From contig NZ_WUEH01000006.1 of NCBI RefSeq assembly GCF_010468615.1, positions 62,001 to 126,000 on the forward strand: DNA of 64,000 nt, in the 5' to 3' direction. Position 1 is the stretch's first letter. Every line of letters starts with the position of its first letter. This stretch comes from Pseudodesulfovibrio sp. JC047 (GTDB lineage: Bacteria; Desulfobacterota; Desulfovibrionia; Desulfovibrionales; Desulfovibrionaceae). Of the stretch, positions 25,741 through 33,972 are shown in pieces. Under the pieces are notes generated by a model, which was not told the origin of the DNA, ran no database searches, and saw only the letters and a list, made by a program, of their open reading frames with translations. The position numbers were made by a program, and so were the translations under genes.

Positions 25741-27198
25741 ATGAGACTGTACAATACGCTGAAACGACAGAAAGAGGAATTCATCCCGGCGAACGGCAAT
25801 GACGTCAATATGTACGTCTGCGGCATCACGGCATATGATCTCTGTCACATCGGTCACGCCCGCTCCAGCGTGGTTTTCGACGTGTTGTATCGGTATCTCA
25901 AGCGGAAGGGATATTCCGTCAATTTCATTCGCAACTTTACGGATATTGATGACAAAATCATCAAGCGTGCGAATGAGGTCGGAAAGGAAGCGGCTGAGAT
26001 TGCGGAAAAGTTCATTGGCGAATTTTACGTGGACATGGACAAATTGTCGGTGTTGCGTCCTGATGTGGAACCCAAATGCACTGAGCATATTCCCGAGATG
26101 ATCGCCTTGACCGAACGGCTCATCAGCAAGGGACATGCCTATGCCACGCCGTCCGGGGATGTGTATTTCAAGGTCCGTTCCTTTGAAGGATACGGCAAGC
26201 TGTCCGGTCGTAATATCGACGAACTCGAATCCGGCGCACGTATTGATCCGGGTGACGAAAAGCTTGATCCGCTCGATTTTGCTTTGTGGAAGAGCGCAAA
26301 ACCCGGCGAGCCGTCCTGGGAATCCCCATGGGGGCTGGGCCGACCCGGTTGGCATCTGGAATGTTCCGCCATGTCCGAAAAATATTCCCCGCTGCCGCTT
26401 GATATTCATGGTGGTGGTCAGGATTTGTCGTTTCCCCACCATGAGAATGAAGTGGCGCAGTCCGAGGCCGATACCGGCAAACCCTTTGCCAATTATTGGG
26501 TGCATAATGGGTTTGTCCAAATCAATTCGGAAAAGATGTCCAAATCTCTTGGCAATTTTTTCACCATTCGTGATATTCTCGATAAATTTCTTGCGGAAAC
26601 ACTGCGTTATTTCCTGCTGACCATGCACTATCGCAGCCCGCTTGATTTCTCTTTTGAGGCTTTGGAAGAAGCCGAGAAAGGCATCAAGCGCATTTATTCC
26701 GCGCTTGCGCAGGTCGATACGGAATTGACCAAATCCAAGTGGAAAAAATCGCCGTTCCCTGAAGAGCTTGTCAGCGAGCTTGCCCAGATCGAAACCCACT
26801 TTGACGAGGCCATGGAAGACGATCTGAACACTGCTGGTGCGATGGGCCATATCTTTTCCGCCATCCGTCTGGCTGGCCGTGTCATCGAGGACAAGACGCT
26901 TCGTAAATCCGAAGGTGGACGCGAGTTTTTTACCCGTATCAAGACCGACGTGGCCAATTGGGGTCAGGTCCTTGGAATTCTCGAACGGGAACCCGTTGAA
27001 TTTTTGACCGAGTTGCGTGATAACCGCGCCGCCCGTACCGGCATTGATCCGATGAAGGTGAACGCCCTCTTGGATGCCCGGCAACAGGCCCGTAAGGACA
27101 AGGATTTCGAAAAATCCGACGCCATCCGCGACGAACTCGCCGCAATGAATGTTGAAGTCAAGGATACCCCGCAAGGTGCAACCTGGGACGTTCAATAA
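25741..27198 (+). CDS. cysS: Cysteinyl-tRNA synthetase
   Basis: A 485-residue class I synthetase that charges tRNA-Cys. The catalytic zinc ligand C27 (MYVCGIT) and the HIGH motif (H36-H39) open the Rossmann domain. A cysteine in WHLECSAM and histidines in FPHHENE complete the zinc site. KMSKS is at 265-269. The C-terminal helical bundle is the anticodon-binding DALR region. GGAG precedes the ATG. The gene closes the unit that begins with ispDF and is ended by a strong bidirectional terminator. Confidence 0.97.
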   Translation: MRLYNTLKRQKEEFIPANGNDVNMYVCGITAYDLCHIGHARSSVVFDVLYRYLKRKGYSVNFIRNFTDIDDKIIKRANEVGKEAAEIAEKFIGEFYVDMDKLSVLRPDVEPKCTEHIPEMIALTERLISKGHAYATPSGDVYFKVRSFEGYGKLSGRNIDELESGARIDPGDEKLDPLDFALWKSAKPGEPSWESPWGLGRPGWHLECSAMSEKYSPLPLDIHGGGQDLSFPHHENEVAQSEADTGKPFANYWVHNGFVQINSEKMSKSLGNFFTIRDILDKFLAETLRYFLLTMHYRSPLDFSFEALEEAEKGIKRIYSALAQVDTELTKSKWKKSPFPEELVSELAQIETHFDEAMEDDLNTAGAMGHIFSAIRLAGRVIEDKTLRKSEGGREFFTRIKTDVANWGQVLGILEREPVEFLTELRDNRAARTGIDPMKVNALLDARQQARKDKDFEKSDAIRDELAAMNVEVKDTPQGATWDVQ

Positions 27199-27229
27199 GC
27201 GGTCACATTGAACCGCTTCCCGCGAGACT

Positions 27230-27296
27230 AGCCCCGTCGGGGGCTGACAATGGCATGAGAAAAGCCCCCACCGGGAGAGAGAACGGTGGGGGCTTT
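27230..27296. terminator. Strong bidirectional terminator between cysS and the SHOCT gene
   Basis: AAAGCCCCCACCG (27261-27273) pairs perfectly with CGGTGGGGGCTTT (27284-27296), with a T-rich end on each strand. A smaller hairpin, AGCCCC-GTCG-GGGGCT, precedes it at 27230-27244. It serves cysS on the plus strand and the SHOCT gene on the minus strand. Confidence 0.88.
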
Positions 27297-27330
27297 GTTA
27301 TGGGGAGGAGGAGTATTGTCGTGGTGAACT

Positions 27331-27600
27331 TTACAGATTCTTTTTCATGGTCTCATAATCTGTCACAGAGATTTCTCCGGCTGCGTAACGGCGTTTCAGA
27401 ATAGTCTCGGGATCATCTGGACCGGTGTGTGTGGCAGGTTTTCGAAACATGCGGACCGTGAAATAGATGATAAGTCCGATAATGATGAGCGGGAGGATGC
27501 CGCCAAAATGGAAGGGCATCCATCCTCCGGCACCGTGTCCGCCGCTGTGCCAGAACCCTGCGTTGCTACACCAATTCCCTATTGTGCTGAAAAATTCCAT
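27331..27600 (-). CDS. Small SHOCT-domain membrane protein
   Basis: An 89-residue protein. A Gly/His/Trp-rich start (FWHSGGHGAGGWMPFHFGG) is followed by one transmembrane helix (about 33-53) and a C-terminal SHOCT module (about 62-89: DPETILKRRYAAGEISVTDYE). SHOCT proteins are short, often oligomerising, membrane-associated proteins of unclear role, frequently induced by envelope or metal stress. GAGG eight bases before the ATG fixes the start; a longer TTG or other start is not supported. Its promoter is a near copy of the zraP sigma54 promoter, so it probably belongs to the same metal- or envelope-stress regulon. Confidence 0.85.
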   Translation of the reverse strand: MEFFSTIGNWCSNAGFWHSGGHGAGGWMPFHFGGILPLIIIGLIIYFTVRMFRKPATHTGPDDPETILKRRYAAGEISVTDYETMKKNL

Positions 27601-27633
27601 GTGAGTACCTCGTTCGTGCTTTTTAAAAAGCAA

Positions 27634-27650
27634 AGCACATACCGTGCCAA
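27634..27650 (-). promoter_or_regulatory. Sigma54 promoter of the SHOCT gene
   Basis: On the minus strand TTGGCACGGTATGTGCT differs from the zraP promoter at 10817-10833 by a single base (C to T in the spacer). GG and GC are ten bases apart. The start would be near 27623, leaving a leader of about 23 nt with a ribosome site. Confidence 0.85.
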
Positions 27651-27703
27651 AAATATATATGTCGAAAAAACAGTGGGTTAATGGAATTCCAACGTAAAAA
27701 TAT

Positions 27704-27750
27704 GTGCAAGTTTCAGTGCTTTGTGCAGTGGAGTGCGCATTCTTTTGCAC
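27704..27750 (-). promoter_or_regulatory. TGCAC half-site cluster upstream of the SHOCT promoter
   Basis: The 47 bp 55-100 bp upstream of the -24 element contain GTGCAAG (27704), GTGCA (27723), GTGCGCA (27733) and TTTGCAC (27744). These have the same core as the palindromes before the zraP promoter, though less symmetric. They are candidate enhancer sites for the NtrC-type regulator at 14209. Confidence 0.55.
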
Positions 27751-27798
27751 TGGTCAGCACCTGGGAATGAGAGGATGCAGTGCTCAGTCAATGAACGC

Positions 27799-27830
27799 AA
27801 AAAAGCTGCCACCGGCAATTCGGTGGCAGC
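27799..27830 (-). terminator. Rho-independent terminator of rpmB
   Basis: On the minus strand GCTGCCACCG-N6-CGGTGGCAGC is followed by TTTTTT, 34 bp after the rpmB stop. It is a textbook terminator. Confidence 0.92.
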
Positions 27831-27863
27831 ATAGCTTTTACTAGCTAAAAAATCTAAACGGAC

Positions 27864-28079
27864 TTAGGCGTCGGTTTTTTTGCGAGCAACAGGCTTGACC
27901 ACCGCACCGTTACGGATGCAGCGGGTGCAGACTTTGATGCTGACGACCTGTCCGGACTCGAGCTGATGACGAACCTTCTGCAGGTTGGGCATGAAGCGAC
28001 GTTTTGTTTTAATGTGTGAGTGACTGACGTTGTTGCCGCTCTGAGGGCCTTTTCCACAAATATCGCAAACCTGTGACAT
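27864..28079 (-). CDS. rpmB: 50S ribosomal protein L28 (zinc type)
   Basis: A 71-residue ribosomal protein of the large subunit. It retains both CxxC pairs (C5/C8 and C51/C54), the zinc-binding C+ form, rather than the cysteine-free paralogue that replaces it under zinc limitation. The N-terminal [18 protein letters not shown] and central [10 protein letters not shown] are family signatures. AGGAGG precedes the ATG by six bases. It is transcribed alone, divergent from the yceD operon. Confidence 0.97.
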   Translation of the reverse strand: MSQVCDICGKGPQSGNNVSHSHIKTKRRFMPNLQKVRHQLESGQVVSIKVCTRCIRNGAVVKPVARKKTDA

Positions 28080-28212
28080 TGCGACCTCCTAATGTATTCA
28101 AATGAAATAGTTCAATTTAGTTCGTTGCTCATAGCTCGGAGTTGGTAGCTTCCCCAAGCAGCGGGAGAGATTCATTACCGAGCCTTCAGGCAAATGGCAA
28201 GGTTTTTTTTCC

Positions 28213-28240
28213 TTGACAGGGGAATTTGTTACCATATAGG
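28213..28240 (+). promoter_or_regulatory. Sigma70 promoter of the yceD-rpmF-fab operon
   Basis: TTGACA (28213-28218) and TATAGG (28235-28240) are 16 bp apart and lie 48 bp before the yceD start. Confidence 0.7.
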
Positions 28241-28288
28241 AAGCAGCGGTTGTCCAGTGGGCCATAATGCCTTCGGATGGAGAATATT

Positions 28289-28807
28289 ATGTTTGAATTA
28301 TGGATACCAATAAGTGATAGTGCCGATGACGGCAGAGAGTTCACCTATGACGACCAGACGCTGTGGCGTGCGGGGTGGAAAGAGTTTTCCATGCCTGTCA
28401 AGCCAGGGAAGGATCTGGTGGCGATGTATTCCCTTTTGCCGCAATCCGATAAGGGCGTGCTTGTTCGTGGAACCTTGAAAGGGTCCGTGAATATTCGCTG
28501 TGATCGTTGTGCCGCTTTTTTCGAATTGCCCATTGACGCAACGTTTGATGCCTTCGAGCAGCTTCCCGATGAGGAATATGACGAAGAGCCACGCATTCGT
28601 GAGGAAAATGGTCAATTGCAGCTTGATTTAGGCTCCGTGCTCTGGGAAGAATTCGCCGTTGCACTGCCGTTTAAACCGCTGTGTTCAAAGGATTGTAAGG
28701 GTATTTGTCCTGGTTGTGGCAAGGACTTGAATACGTCCGAATGCGAATGTGAGCCGGAAGAAGGCGACGAAAGACTTGCGGTTTTCCGCAACTTGAAGAT
28801 AAAGTAA
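28289..28807 (+). CDS. yceD: DUF177/YceD protein
   Basis: A 172-residue member of the YceD (DUF177) family, almost always encoded directly before rpmF. In plants and bacteria the family is tied to 23S rRNA accumulation. The core CDRCAAFF motif in the middle is typical, and the C-terminal cysteine set (CSKDCKGICPGCGKDL) gives a probable zinc site found in many family members. ATG 28277 is also open, but GGAG six bases before 28289 supports the shorter protein. It is the first gene of the ribosome/fatty-acid operon. Confidence 0.9.
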   Translation: MFELWIPISDSADDGREFTYDDQTLWRAGWKEFSMPVKPGKDLVAMYSLLPQSDKGVLVRGTLKGSVNIRCDRCAAFFELPIDATFDAFEQLPDEEYDEEPRIREENGQLQLDLGSVLWEEFAVALPFKPLCSKDCKGICPGCGKDLNTSECECEPEEGDERLAVFRNLKIK

Positions 28808-28819
28808 CCCCCCTTGCTT

Positions 28820-28836
28820 GGATAGCCAGGCTATCC
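28820..28836 (+). other. Intergenic stem-loop between yceD and rpmF
   Basis: GGATAGC-CAG-GCTATCC is a perfect 7-bp stem with a 3-nt loop, extended by weaker pairs. It has no U tract and lies 45 bp before rpmF. It may be an RNA-processing or regulatory hairpin. Confidence 0.4.
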
Positions 28837-28880
28837 GAAGTGAGGAGCAGATCAAAAATAAAGAGTAAGAGGTATACACC

Positions 28881-29060
28881 ATGGCAGTCCCCAAGAAAAA
28901 GACATCCAAGTCCCGTAAGGGTATGCGTCGTTCCCATGATAAGGTCGCCGCTCCGAACGTTATTTACTGCGAGTGCGGCGAGCCCACTCTGCCCCATCGC
29001 GTTTGCGCCGCCTGTGGCACCTATAAGGGCCGTCAGGTAGTCAGCAACGACGATGCCTAG
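28881..29060 (+). CDS. rpmF: 50S ribosomal protein L32 (zinc type)
   Basis: A 59-residue ribosomal protein. It begins [20 protein letters not shown], the universal L32 N-terminus, and carries zinc cysteines C30, C32, C42 and C45 (YCECGE and CAACG). The ATG follows AGAGGTATACACC. Its stop lies eight bases inside plsX, so the two are translationally coupled, a conserved arrangement that links ribosome synthesis to phospholipid synthesis. Confidence 0.97.
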   Translation: MAVPKKKTSKSRKGMRRSHDKVAAPNVIYCECGEPTLPHRVCAACGTYKGRQVVSNDDA

Positions 29061-30111
29061 CATTGATTCCATCAAGGCTCCACGGATAGCCGTGGATGCC
29101 ATGGGGGGCGATTATGGCCCTCGAATTGTTGTACCCGCTGCGGTTGAAGCCGCACGCGAAGGTGTTGCTGTTGTCCTTGTTGGCGATCAGCCGCTCATTG
29201 AGCGGGAGCTTGCCGATTTGAATACCGCCGGGCTGGATATTTCAATCGTCCATGCTTCACAAGTTGTGGAAATGGACGATAAGCCTGCGGATGCGTTGCG
29301 ACGCAAAAAAGATTCGTCCATTCAGGTGGCATGCCGCCTGGTTAAGAATGGCGAAGCTGATGGCGTTGTTTCTGCTGGAAATTCAGGTGCTTCTGTTGCC
29401 TGTGGCATGTTTATCCTTGGCCGTATCAAAGGGGTTTTGCGTCCGGCTCTTGCCGGGATACTCCCCACGGAGAAGGATCCTGTGATTCTCATTGATGTGG
29501 GAGCCAATGTCGATTCCAAACCGCAACACCTTGCACAATTCGGTCTGATGGCCGACGTCTTTGCTCGATATGTTCTGGAAATGAAGGACCCGTCTGTTGG
29601 CATTTTGTCCATCGGCGAGGAAGAGGGCAAAGGAAACGCTGCTGTGCGTGAAGCCTTTGACCTGTTACGGAAATCCGAACTTCGTTTCATCGGAAATGTC
29701 GAAGGCCGTGATATTTTCACCGGCGAAGTCGATGTCGTTGTCTGTGATGGATTTGTTGGCAACGTGGCCCTGAAATTGTCCGAAGGATTGGCCCGGTCTC
29801 TGAGCCATATTCTCAAGGATGAGTTGAAGTCGAGTTGGCTCTCCAAACTCGGAACACTCCTGTCTTTTCGTGCATTTAAGCGATTCAAGAAAGTCGTTGA
29901 TTATGCGGAATACGGTGGTGCGCCATTGCTTGGGTTGAAGGATATTGTCATCGTTGCTCATGGAAAATCCAATGAGTTGGCGGTAATAAATTGTATCCGT
30001 ATGGCCGCGACTTTTGTTCGCAACAATGCAAACGCCCATCTGGCTGAAGGGTTGGCTGCACATGCCGCCTTGGCCAGCAAGGCAGGTACAAGCGACAAAT
30101 CTGCCGCTTAA
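29053..30111 (+). CDS. plsX: Phosphate acyltransferase PlsX
   Basis: A 352-residue peripheral membrane enzyme that converts acyl-ACP to acyl-phosphate for PlsY, the first step of phospholipid synthesis in the PlsX/PlsY route. Signatures are [13 protein letters not shown] near the N-terminus, [18 protein letters not shown] and GEEEGKGN. It overlaps rpmF by 8 bp and precedes fabH by 79 bp. Length and motif order are standard. Confidence 0.97.
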   Translation: MPSIDSIKAPRIAVDAMGGDYGPRIVVPAAVEAAREGVAVVLVGDQPLIERELADLNTAGLDISIVHASQVVEMDDKPADALRRKKDSSIQVACRLVKNGEADGVVSAGNSGASVACGMFILGRIKGVLRPALAGILPTEKDPVILIDVGANVDSKPQHLAQFGLMADVFARYVLEMKDPSVGILSIGEEEGKGNAAVREAFDLLRKSELRFIGNVEGRDIFTGEVDVVVCDGFVGNVALKLSEGLARSLSHILKDELKSSWLSKLGTLLSFRAFKRFKKVVDYAEYGGAPLLGLKDIVIVAHGKSNELAVINCIRMAATFVRNNANAHLAEGLAAHAALASKAGTSDKSAA

Positions 30112-30190
30112 ACCGTCTCAAAAAACCAGGTTTGTGCAAAATGTCGCACTGCTTGACCACACTTGCCCCAGTGGCATACAGACCCAACCC

Positions 30191-31177
30191 ATGATGAACT
30201 TCATCCTACGCGGCTTTGGCAGTTACGCTCCCGAGCGTATACTGACCAACGCTGATCTCGAAAAAATCGTCGATACCACAGACGAGTGGATAACCACCCG
30301 TACTGGCATCAAGGAACGGCATATCGCTGCCGATGGTGAGACAACGTCCGCAATGGCGTTTGAAGCCTCGAAAAAAGCGTTGGCCGACGCGGGTATCGAA
30401 CCTGCCGAATTGACCCATATCGTTTTCGGAACTTTTACCCCTGATTCGGTCATTCCTTCAGCCGCGTGTCGCTTGCAGGAAAAACTGGGTATCAAAGGAC
30501 AGATGTGCGTGGACGTCCAGGCCGCCTGTTCCGGTTTCCTGTACGCATTGCAGTCTGCGCGAGGGTATTTGTGCCTGGAGCCGGAGAGCAAGGTGTTGGT
30601 GGTCACCAGTGAAATTCTGTCTCGCAGAATGAACTGGGAAGACCGTGCGACCTGTGTGCTGTTCGGTGATGCGTCCGGTGCGACCGTGTTGACCGGCGGC
30701 GAAGTGGCAGATGGTCCCCAGGTGCTGGATGTTATGTTGGCTGCGGATGGATCGCTTGGCGATCTGTTGACAGTCAATGGTGGCGGTTCGGCCTATTCAT
30801 ACGCCTTGGGCGATACGGTTGGGCCAGAATATTTTGTTGAATTTCAAGGACGCGAAGTCTTCAAACACGCGGTGCGCAACATGACGACCATGTGTGAAGC
30901 CATTCTGGAACGCAACGGGCTGGCCAAGTCTGATGTGGATGTCTTGATTACTCATCAGGCCAACATGCGTATCATTGACGCAGTGGGTCGCCGGTTCAAT
31001 ATTCCGGAAGAACGCGTTTTCGTGAATATTCAGAAATACGGCAACACTTCGGCCGCGTCCGTGCCTGTGGCGTTGGACGAGGCCGTCAAGTCCGGTTTTA
31101 TCAAGAAAGGCAATCTGGTGTTGACTCCCACTTTTGGTGGCGGTTTCACTTGGGGTGCTGCATTGATACAATTTTAG
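30191..31177 (+). CDS. fabH: 3-oxoacyl-ACP synthase III
   Basis: A 328-residue condensing enzyme that starts fatty-acid synthesis from acetyl-CoA and malonyl-ACP. The catalytic triad is C113 (QAACSGF), H255 (THQAN) and N285 (YGNTSAAS). Two adjacent ATGs (30191 and 30194) are possible, and neither has a good ribosome site, which is odd for this operon and suggests dependence on coupling or a leader structure. A longer frame from 30014 overlaps plsX and is not credible. Confidence 0.95.
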   Translation: MMNFILRGFGSYAPERILTNADLEKIVDTTDEWITTRTGIKERHIAADGETTSAMAFEASKKALADAGIEPAELTHIVFGTFTPDSVIPSAACRLQEKLGIKGQMCVDVQAACSGFLYALQSARGYLCLEPESKVLVVTSEILSRRMNWEDRATCVLFGDASGATVLTGGEVADGPQVLDVMLAADGSLGDLLTVNGGGSAYSYALGDTVGPEYFVEFQGREVFKHAVRNMTTMCEAILERNGLAKSDVDVLITHQANMRIIDAVGRRFNIPEERVFVNIQKYGNTSAASVPVALDEAVKSGFIKKGNLVLTPTFGGGFTWGAALIQF

Positions 31178-31315
31178 AATTCAAACATCCGTTTATTTGC
31201 TTTTTCTTTAGGAATGGTGAATAGACTTGTGCAATCTATTCGAAGTACGAATTTGCAGTCCGGGACCAATTGGTATATTGGATGCGGATCAACACGAGCA
31301 TCATGAGGACAATTG

Positions 31316-32059
31316 ATGAGCGATATGAGCAACGTCGCCCTGGTAACGGGCGGTTCCCGTGGCATAGGCCGGACGGTCGCCGAAAGGTTGGCCGCTGACG
31401 GATTTGAAGTGTACCTGACGTATGTCAGCCGACCCGAATCTGCTGAAGAGGTCGTTGCCGCTATTCAAAAGAGCGGCGGCAAGGCCAGGGCTTTTCAATT
31501 GGACTCCGGTGACCGTGACGCTGTCGCCTCTTTTTTCAAAGAGGAAATTAAGGGCAAAGTCTCGCTTGAAGTGCTTGTCAACAACGCGGGAATCACTCGT
31601 GATGGTCTGATGATGCGCATGAAGAACGATGACTGGGATAAAGTCCTCCACATCAATTTGACCGGGTGTTTTGTCTTCCTCAAGGAAGCGTCCAAGATCA
31701 TGGGCAAACAACGTCGTGGTCGTATTATCAATATTTCAAGTATCGTTGGCCAGATGGGAAATGCTGGACAGGCCAACTATTGCGCAGCCAAGGCTGGCCT
31801 TCTCGGGCTGACCAAGTCTGCGGCCAGAGAACTGGCCGGACGTGGAATCACGGTCAATGCCGTGGCTCCCGGTTTTATTGAAACCGACATGACAGCGGAA
31901 TTGCCTGAAAAGGTGGTTGACGCCATGCTCGCACAAATCCCATTAAAATCCCTCGGGCAGTCCGAGGATATCGCAGCCGCAGTCTCCTTCCTGGCATCAT
32001 CCGGTGCCGGGTACATCACCGGTCAGGTGTTGGGAGTCAATGGCGGCATGTATATGTAA
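31316..32059 (+). CDS. fabG: 3-oxoacyl-ACP reductase
   Basis: A 247-residue short-chain dehydrogenase using NADPH to reduce 3-oxoacyl-ACP. The cofactor loop TGGSRGIG is at 11-18, NNAG follows near 86, and the active-site tyrosine Y155 and lysine K159 lie in [12 protein letters not shown] one codon upstream (31313) extends the frame, but ATG 31316 with GAGG eight bases before is preferred. It lies 138 bp after fabH and 31 bp before acpP, in the usual order. Confidence 0.96.
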   Translation: MSDMSNVALVTGGSRGIGRTVAERLAADGFEVYLTYVSRPESAEEVVAAIQKSGGKARAFQLDSGDRDAVASFFKEEIKGKVSLEVLVNNAGITRDGLMMRMKNDDWDKVLHINLTGCFVFLKEASKIMGKQRRGRIINISSIVGQMGNAGQANYCAAKAGLLGLTKSAARELAGRGITVNAVAPGFIETDMTAELPEKVVDAMLAQIPLKSLGQSEDIAAAVSFLASSGAGYITGQVLGVNGGMYM

Positions 32060-32090
32060 TTTAAGAAAAACACCGATATTGGAGGAAGTT

Positions 32091-32324
32091 ATGTCCGATG
32101 TAGCAGCAAAAGTGAAAGAGATTATTGTCGAGCAACTGGGTGTGTCCGAAGACGAAGTTGTCGAAGGTGCAGCCTTTGTTGAAGATTTGGGTGCAGATTC
32201 TCTGGATCTGACCGAACTGATCATGGCCATGGAAGAAGAATTTGATCTGGAAATCGATGATGAGGATGCTCAGAAGATTCTCAAAGTCAGCGATGCCATT
32301 TCTCATATCGAGAAAGCCCAGTAA
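32091..32324 (+). CDS. acpP: Acyl carrier protein
   Basis: A 77-residue acidic helical carrier. The 4'-phosphopantetheine attachment serine is S37 in GADSLDL. GGAGG six bases before the ATG is the strongest ribosome site in this operon and matches the need for high ACP levels. A longer upstream frame from 32004 overlaps fabG and is rejected. A terminator-like hairpin follows before fabF. Confidence 0.97.
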   Translation: MSDVAAKVKEIIVEQLGVSEDEVVEGAAFVEDLGADSLDLTELIMAMEEEFDLEIDDEDAQKILKVSDAISHIEKAQ

Positions 32325-32353
32325 ATTCGCTCGACCGAAAAGGTATTTATTGC

Positions 32354-32392
32354 GAGCGTCTTATGCACCCACGTGGTGGAAGACGCTCCTTT
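32354..32392 (+). terminator. Terminator-like hairpin between acpP and fabF
   Basis: GAGCGTCTT (32354-32362) pairs with AAGACGCTC (32380-32388), with an inner CACC/GGTG extension, then CTTTTC. It is likely a leaky terminator that lowers transcription of fabF relative to acpP. Confidence 0.65.
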
Positions 32393-32426
32393 TCATTTCA
32401 ATACGTAGACACTACGGAAAGTTATT

Positions 32427-33665
32427 ATGAACAGGGTTGTTGTTACCAGCGTTTCCGCCATTACCCCACTTGGCAATGATGTTGATACCAGTTGGAACAA
32501 TCTGCTGGCCGGTAAGTCCGGCGTCGGCACGATAACCAAATTTGACGCCTCGGACTTCGCTACGCAGATCGCGGGTGAGGTAAGAGGTTTCGATCCGACA
32601 GGATTTATCGGCAAGAAAGAAGCGCGTCGCATGGAGCTTTTTACGCAATATGCGGTGTGTTGTTCGAAAATGTTGCTGGAATCCGCCGGATGGACCGTTC
32701 CCGAGTCTGAACGCGCTCGGGTCGGAACCGTCATTGGTGTCGGACTGGGGGGACTGCATTCCATTGAAGAAATGCATACCAAGCTTCTGAAAAAGGGGCC
32801 GGGTCGCATCTCCCCGTTCTTCATTCCCATTCTTATTGCAAACATGGCCGCGGGGCAGGTTTCTATCGAAGCCGGAGCCATGGGACCCAATATTTGTACA
32901 ACCACGGCTTGTGCGTCCGGGACGCATGGGATTGGCGTTGCCTATACGGATATCGCCATGGGTCGAGTCGATGCCATGATCTGCGGTGGATCTGAATCCA
33001 CCATCACCCCGCTTGGGGTGGCTGGGTTCAATGCGATGCGGGCTTTGTCCGTGCGCAACGACGAACCGGAACTTGCGTCTCGTCCCTTTGCTGTGGACCG
33101 GACAGGTTTCATCATGAGTGAAGGCTGTGGCCTGTTGTTGCTTGAATCCCTGGAACACGCCGAAGCGCGTGGTGCCGAGATTTTGGCAGAGGTGGTCGGT
33201 TTTGGCGCGTCGGGTGACGCCCATCACATGACCGCACCGCCGGAAGATGGCGCAGGCATGGCCTATGCCATGGAAGCAGCCATTCGCGAAGCGGGTATCG
33301 ATCCCTCTGAGGTCGATCATATCAACGCACACGGCACCTCGACCAAATTGAATGATTTGTGTGAGACCCGAGCCATCAAAAAGGTTTTCGGTGATCATGC
33401 GTACAATATCAATATTACCGCAAACAAGTCGCAGACCGGGCATTTGCTCGGAGCGGCCGGTGGTGTGGAGGCGGTCTTTTCCGTCAAGACATTGCATGAG
33501 GGGATTATCCCCGGCACCATCAACCAGGACAATCCGGACCCGGAATGTGATCTGGATGTTTGCGCTGACGGACCGCGAAAGGTTCAGGCCAATTACGTCT
33601 TGTCGAACTCGTTCGGCTTTGGCGGCACAAACGCCTGTATGCTTTTCAAACGATTCACACGATAG
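32427..33665 (+). CDS. fabF: 3-oxoacyl-ACP synthase II
   Basis: A 412-residue condensing enzyme of fatty-acid elongation. Catalytic residues are C162 (TACASGTHGIG), H302 (NAHGTST) and H339 (TGHLLGAAG). The frame ends with the usual FGFGGTNA segment. A strong terminator follows directly. It is the last fab gene of the operon. Confidence 0.97.
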   Translation: MNRVVVTSVSAITPLGNDVDTSWNNLLAGKSGVGTITKFDASDFATQIAGEVRGFDPTGFIGKKEARRMELFTQYAVCCSKMLLESAGWTVPESERARVGTVIGVGLGGLHSIEEMHTKLLKKGPGRISPFFIPILIANMAAGQVSIEAGAMGPNICTTTACASGTHGIGVAYTDIAMGRVDAMICGGSESTITPLGVAGFNAMRALSVRNDEPELASRPFAVDRTGFIMSEGCGLLLLESLEHAEARGAEILAEVVGFGASGDAHHMTAPPEDGAGMAYAMEAAIREAGIDPSEVDHINAHGTSTKLNDLCETRAIKKVFGDHAYNINITANKSQTGHLLGAAGGVEAVFSVKTLHEGIIPGTINQDNPDPECDLDVCADGPRKVQANYVLSNSFGFGGTNACMLFKRFTR

Positions 33666-33666
33666 C

Positions 33667-33698
33667 AAAAAGGGAGGCCGAACAGCCTCCCTTTTTTT
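33667..33698 (+). terminator. Rho-independent terminator of the fab operon
   Basis: AAAAAGGGAGGC-N6-GCCTCCCTTTTT forms a 12-bp perfect stem with a T run, beginning 2 bp after the fabF stop. Confidence 0.93.
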
Positions 33699-33758
33699 GT
33701 GGGTTTTCGGTCCTTCATTTCAATCTCTCCCTTTTTCTTGCGCCTCGGTCCCGAACAC

Positions 33759-33788
33759 TTTACAAAGACACAGTCGTACAGGCTTAAT
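33759..33788 (+). promoter_or_regulatory. Candidate glyA promoter in the 307-bp fabF-glyA gap
   Basis: TTTACA (33759-33764), 18 bp, then CTTAAT (33783-33788) gives a moderate sigma70 match. The gap 33666-33972 otherwise holds the fab terminator and a leader of about 180 nt in which I see no recognisable riboswitch. Confidence 0.35.
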
Positions 33789-33972
33789 CGGAAGGGTTGA
33801 ACAACCTTTTCGTGACGATATAAGGACGGATCTCCATACCGCATCCGCAAACGGCAGCTAGTAAACGGAGTCGATGAAAAAGTTGATCTTCGGGCACTGA
33901 CGTTATGACCGTATTGAGGAATGATCGGCATGGGAAGCCATTCGCATCCACATTCAACACGAGGGTATCTTC

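Noticed and set aside
25738-27195. Open frame of 485 codons antisense to cysS over nearly its whole length
   Set aside because: It is a mirror frame caused by codon bias; the plus-strand cysS has every family motif, whereas the antisense product has no recognisable domain or ribosome site.
30014-30190. FabH start at the beginning of the longer frame (30014)
   Set aside because: It would overlap plsX for 98 bp and add an unlike N-terminus; MMNFILRGFG at 30191 is the standard beginning.
32412-33668. 418-codon frame antisense to fabF
   Set aside because: Same mirror-frame effect; catalytic residues and operon position are all on the plus strand.
33699-33972. Glycine riboswitch before glyA
   Set aside because: No tandem aptamer core was recognisable.
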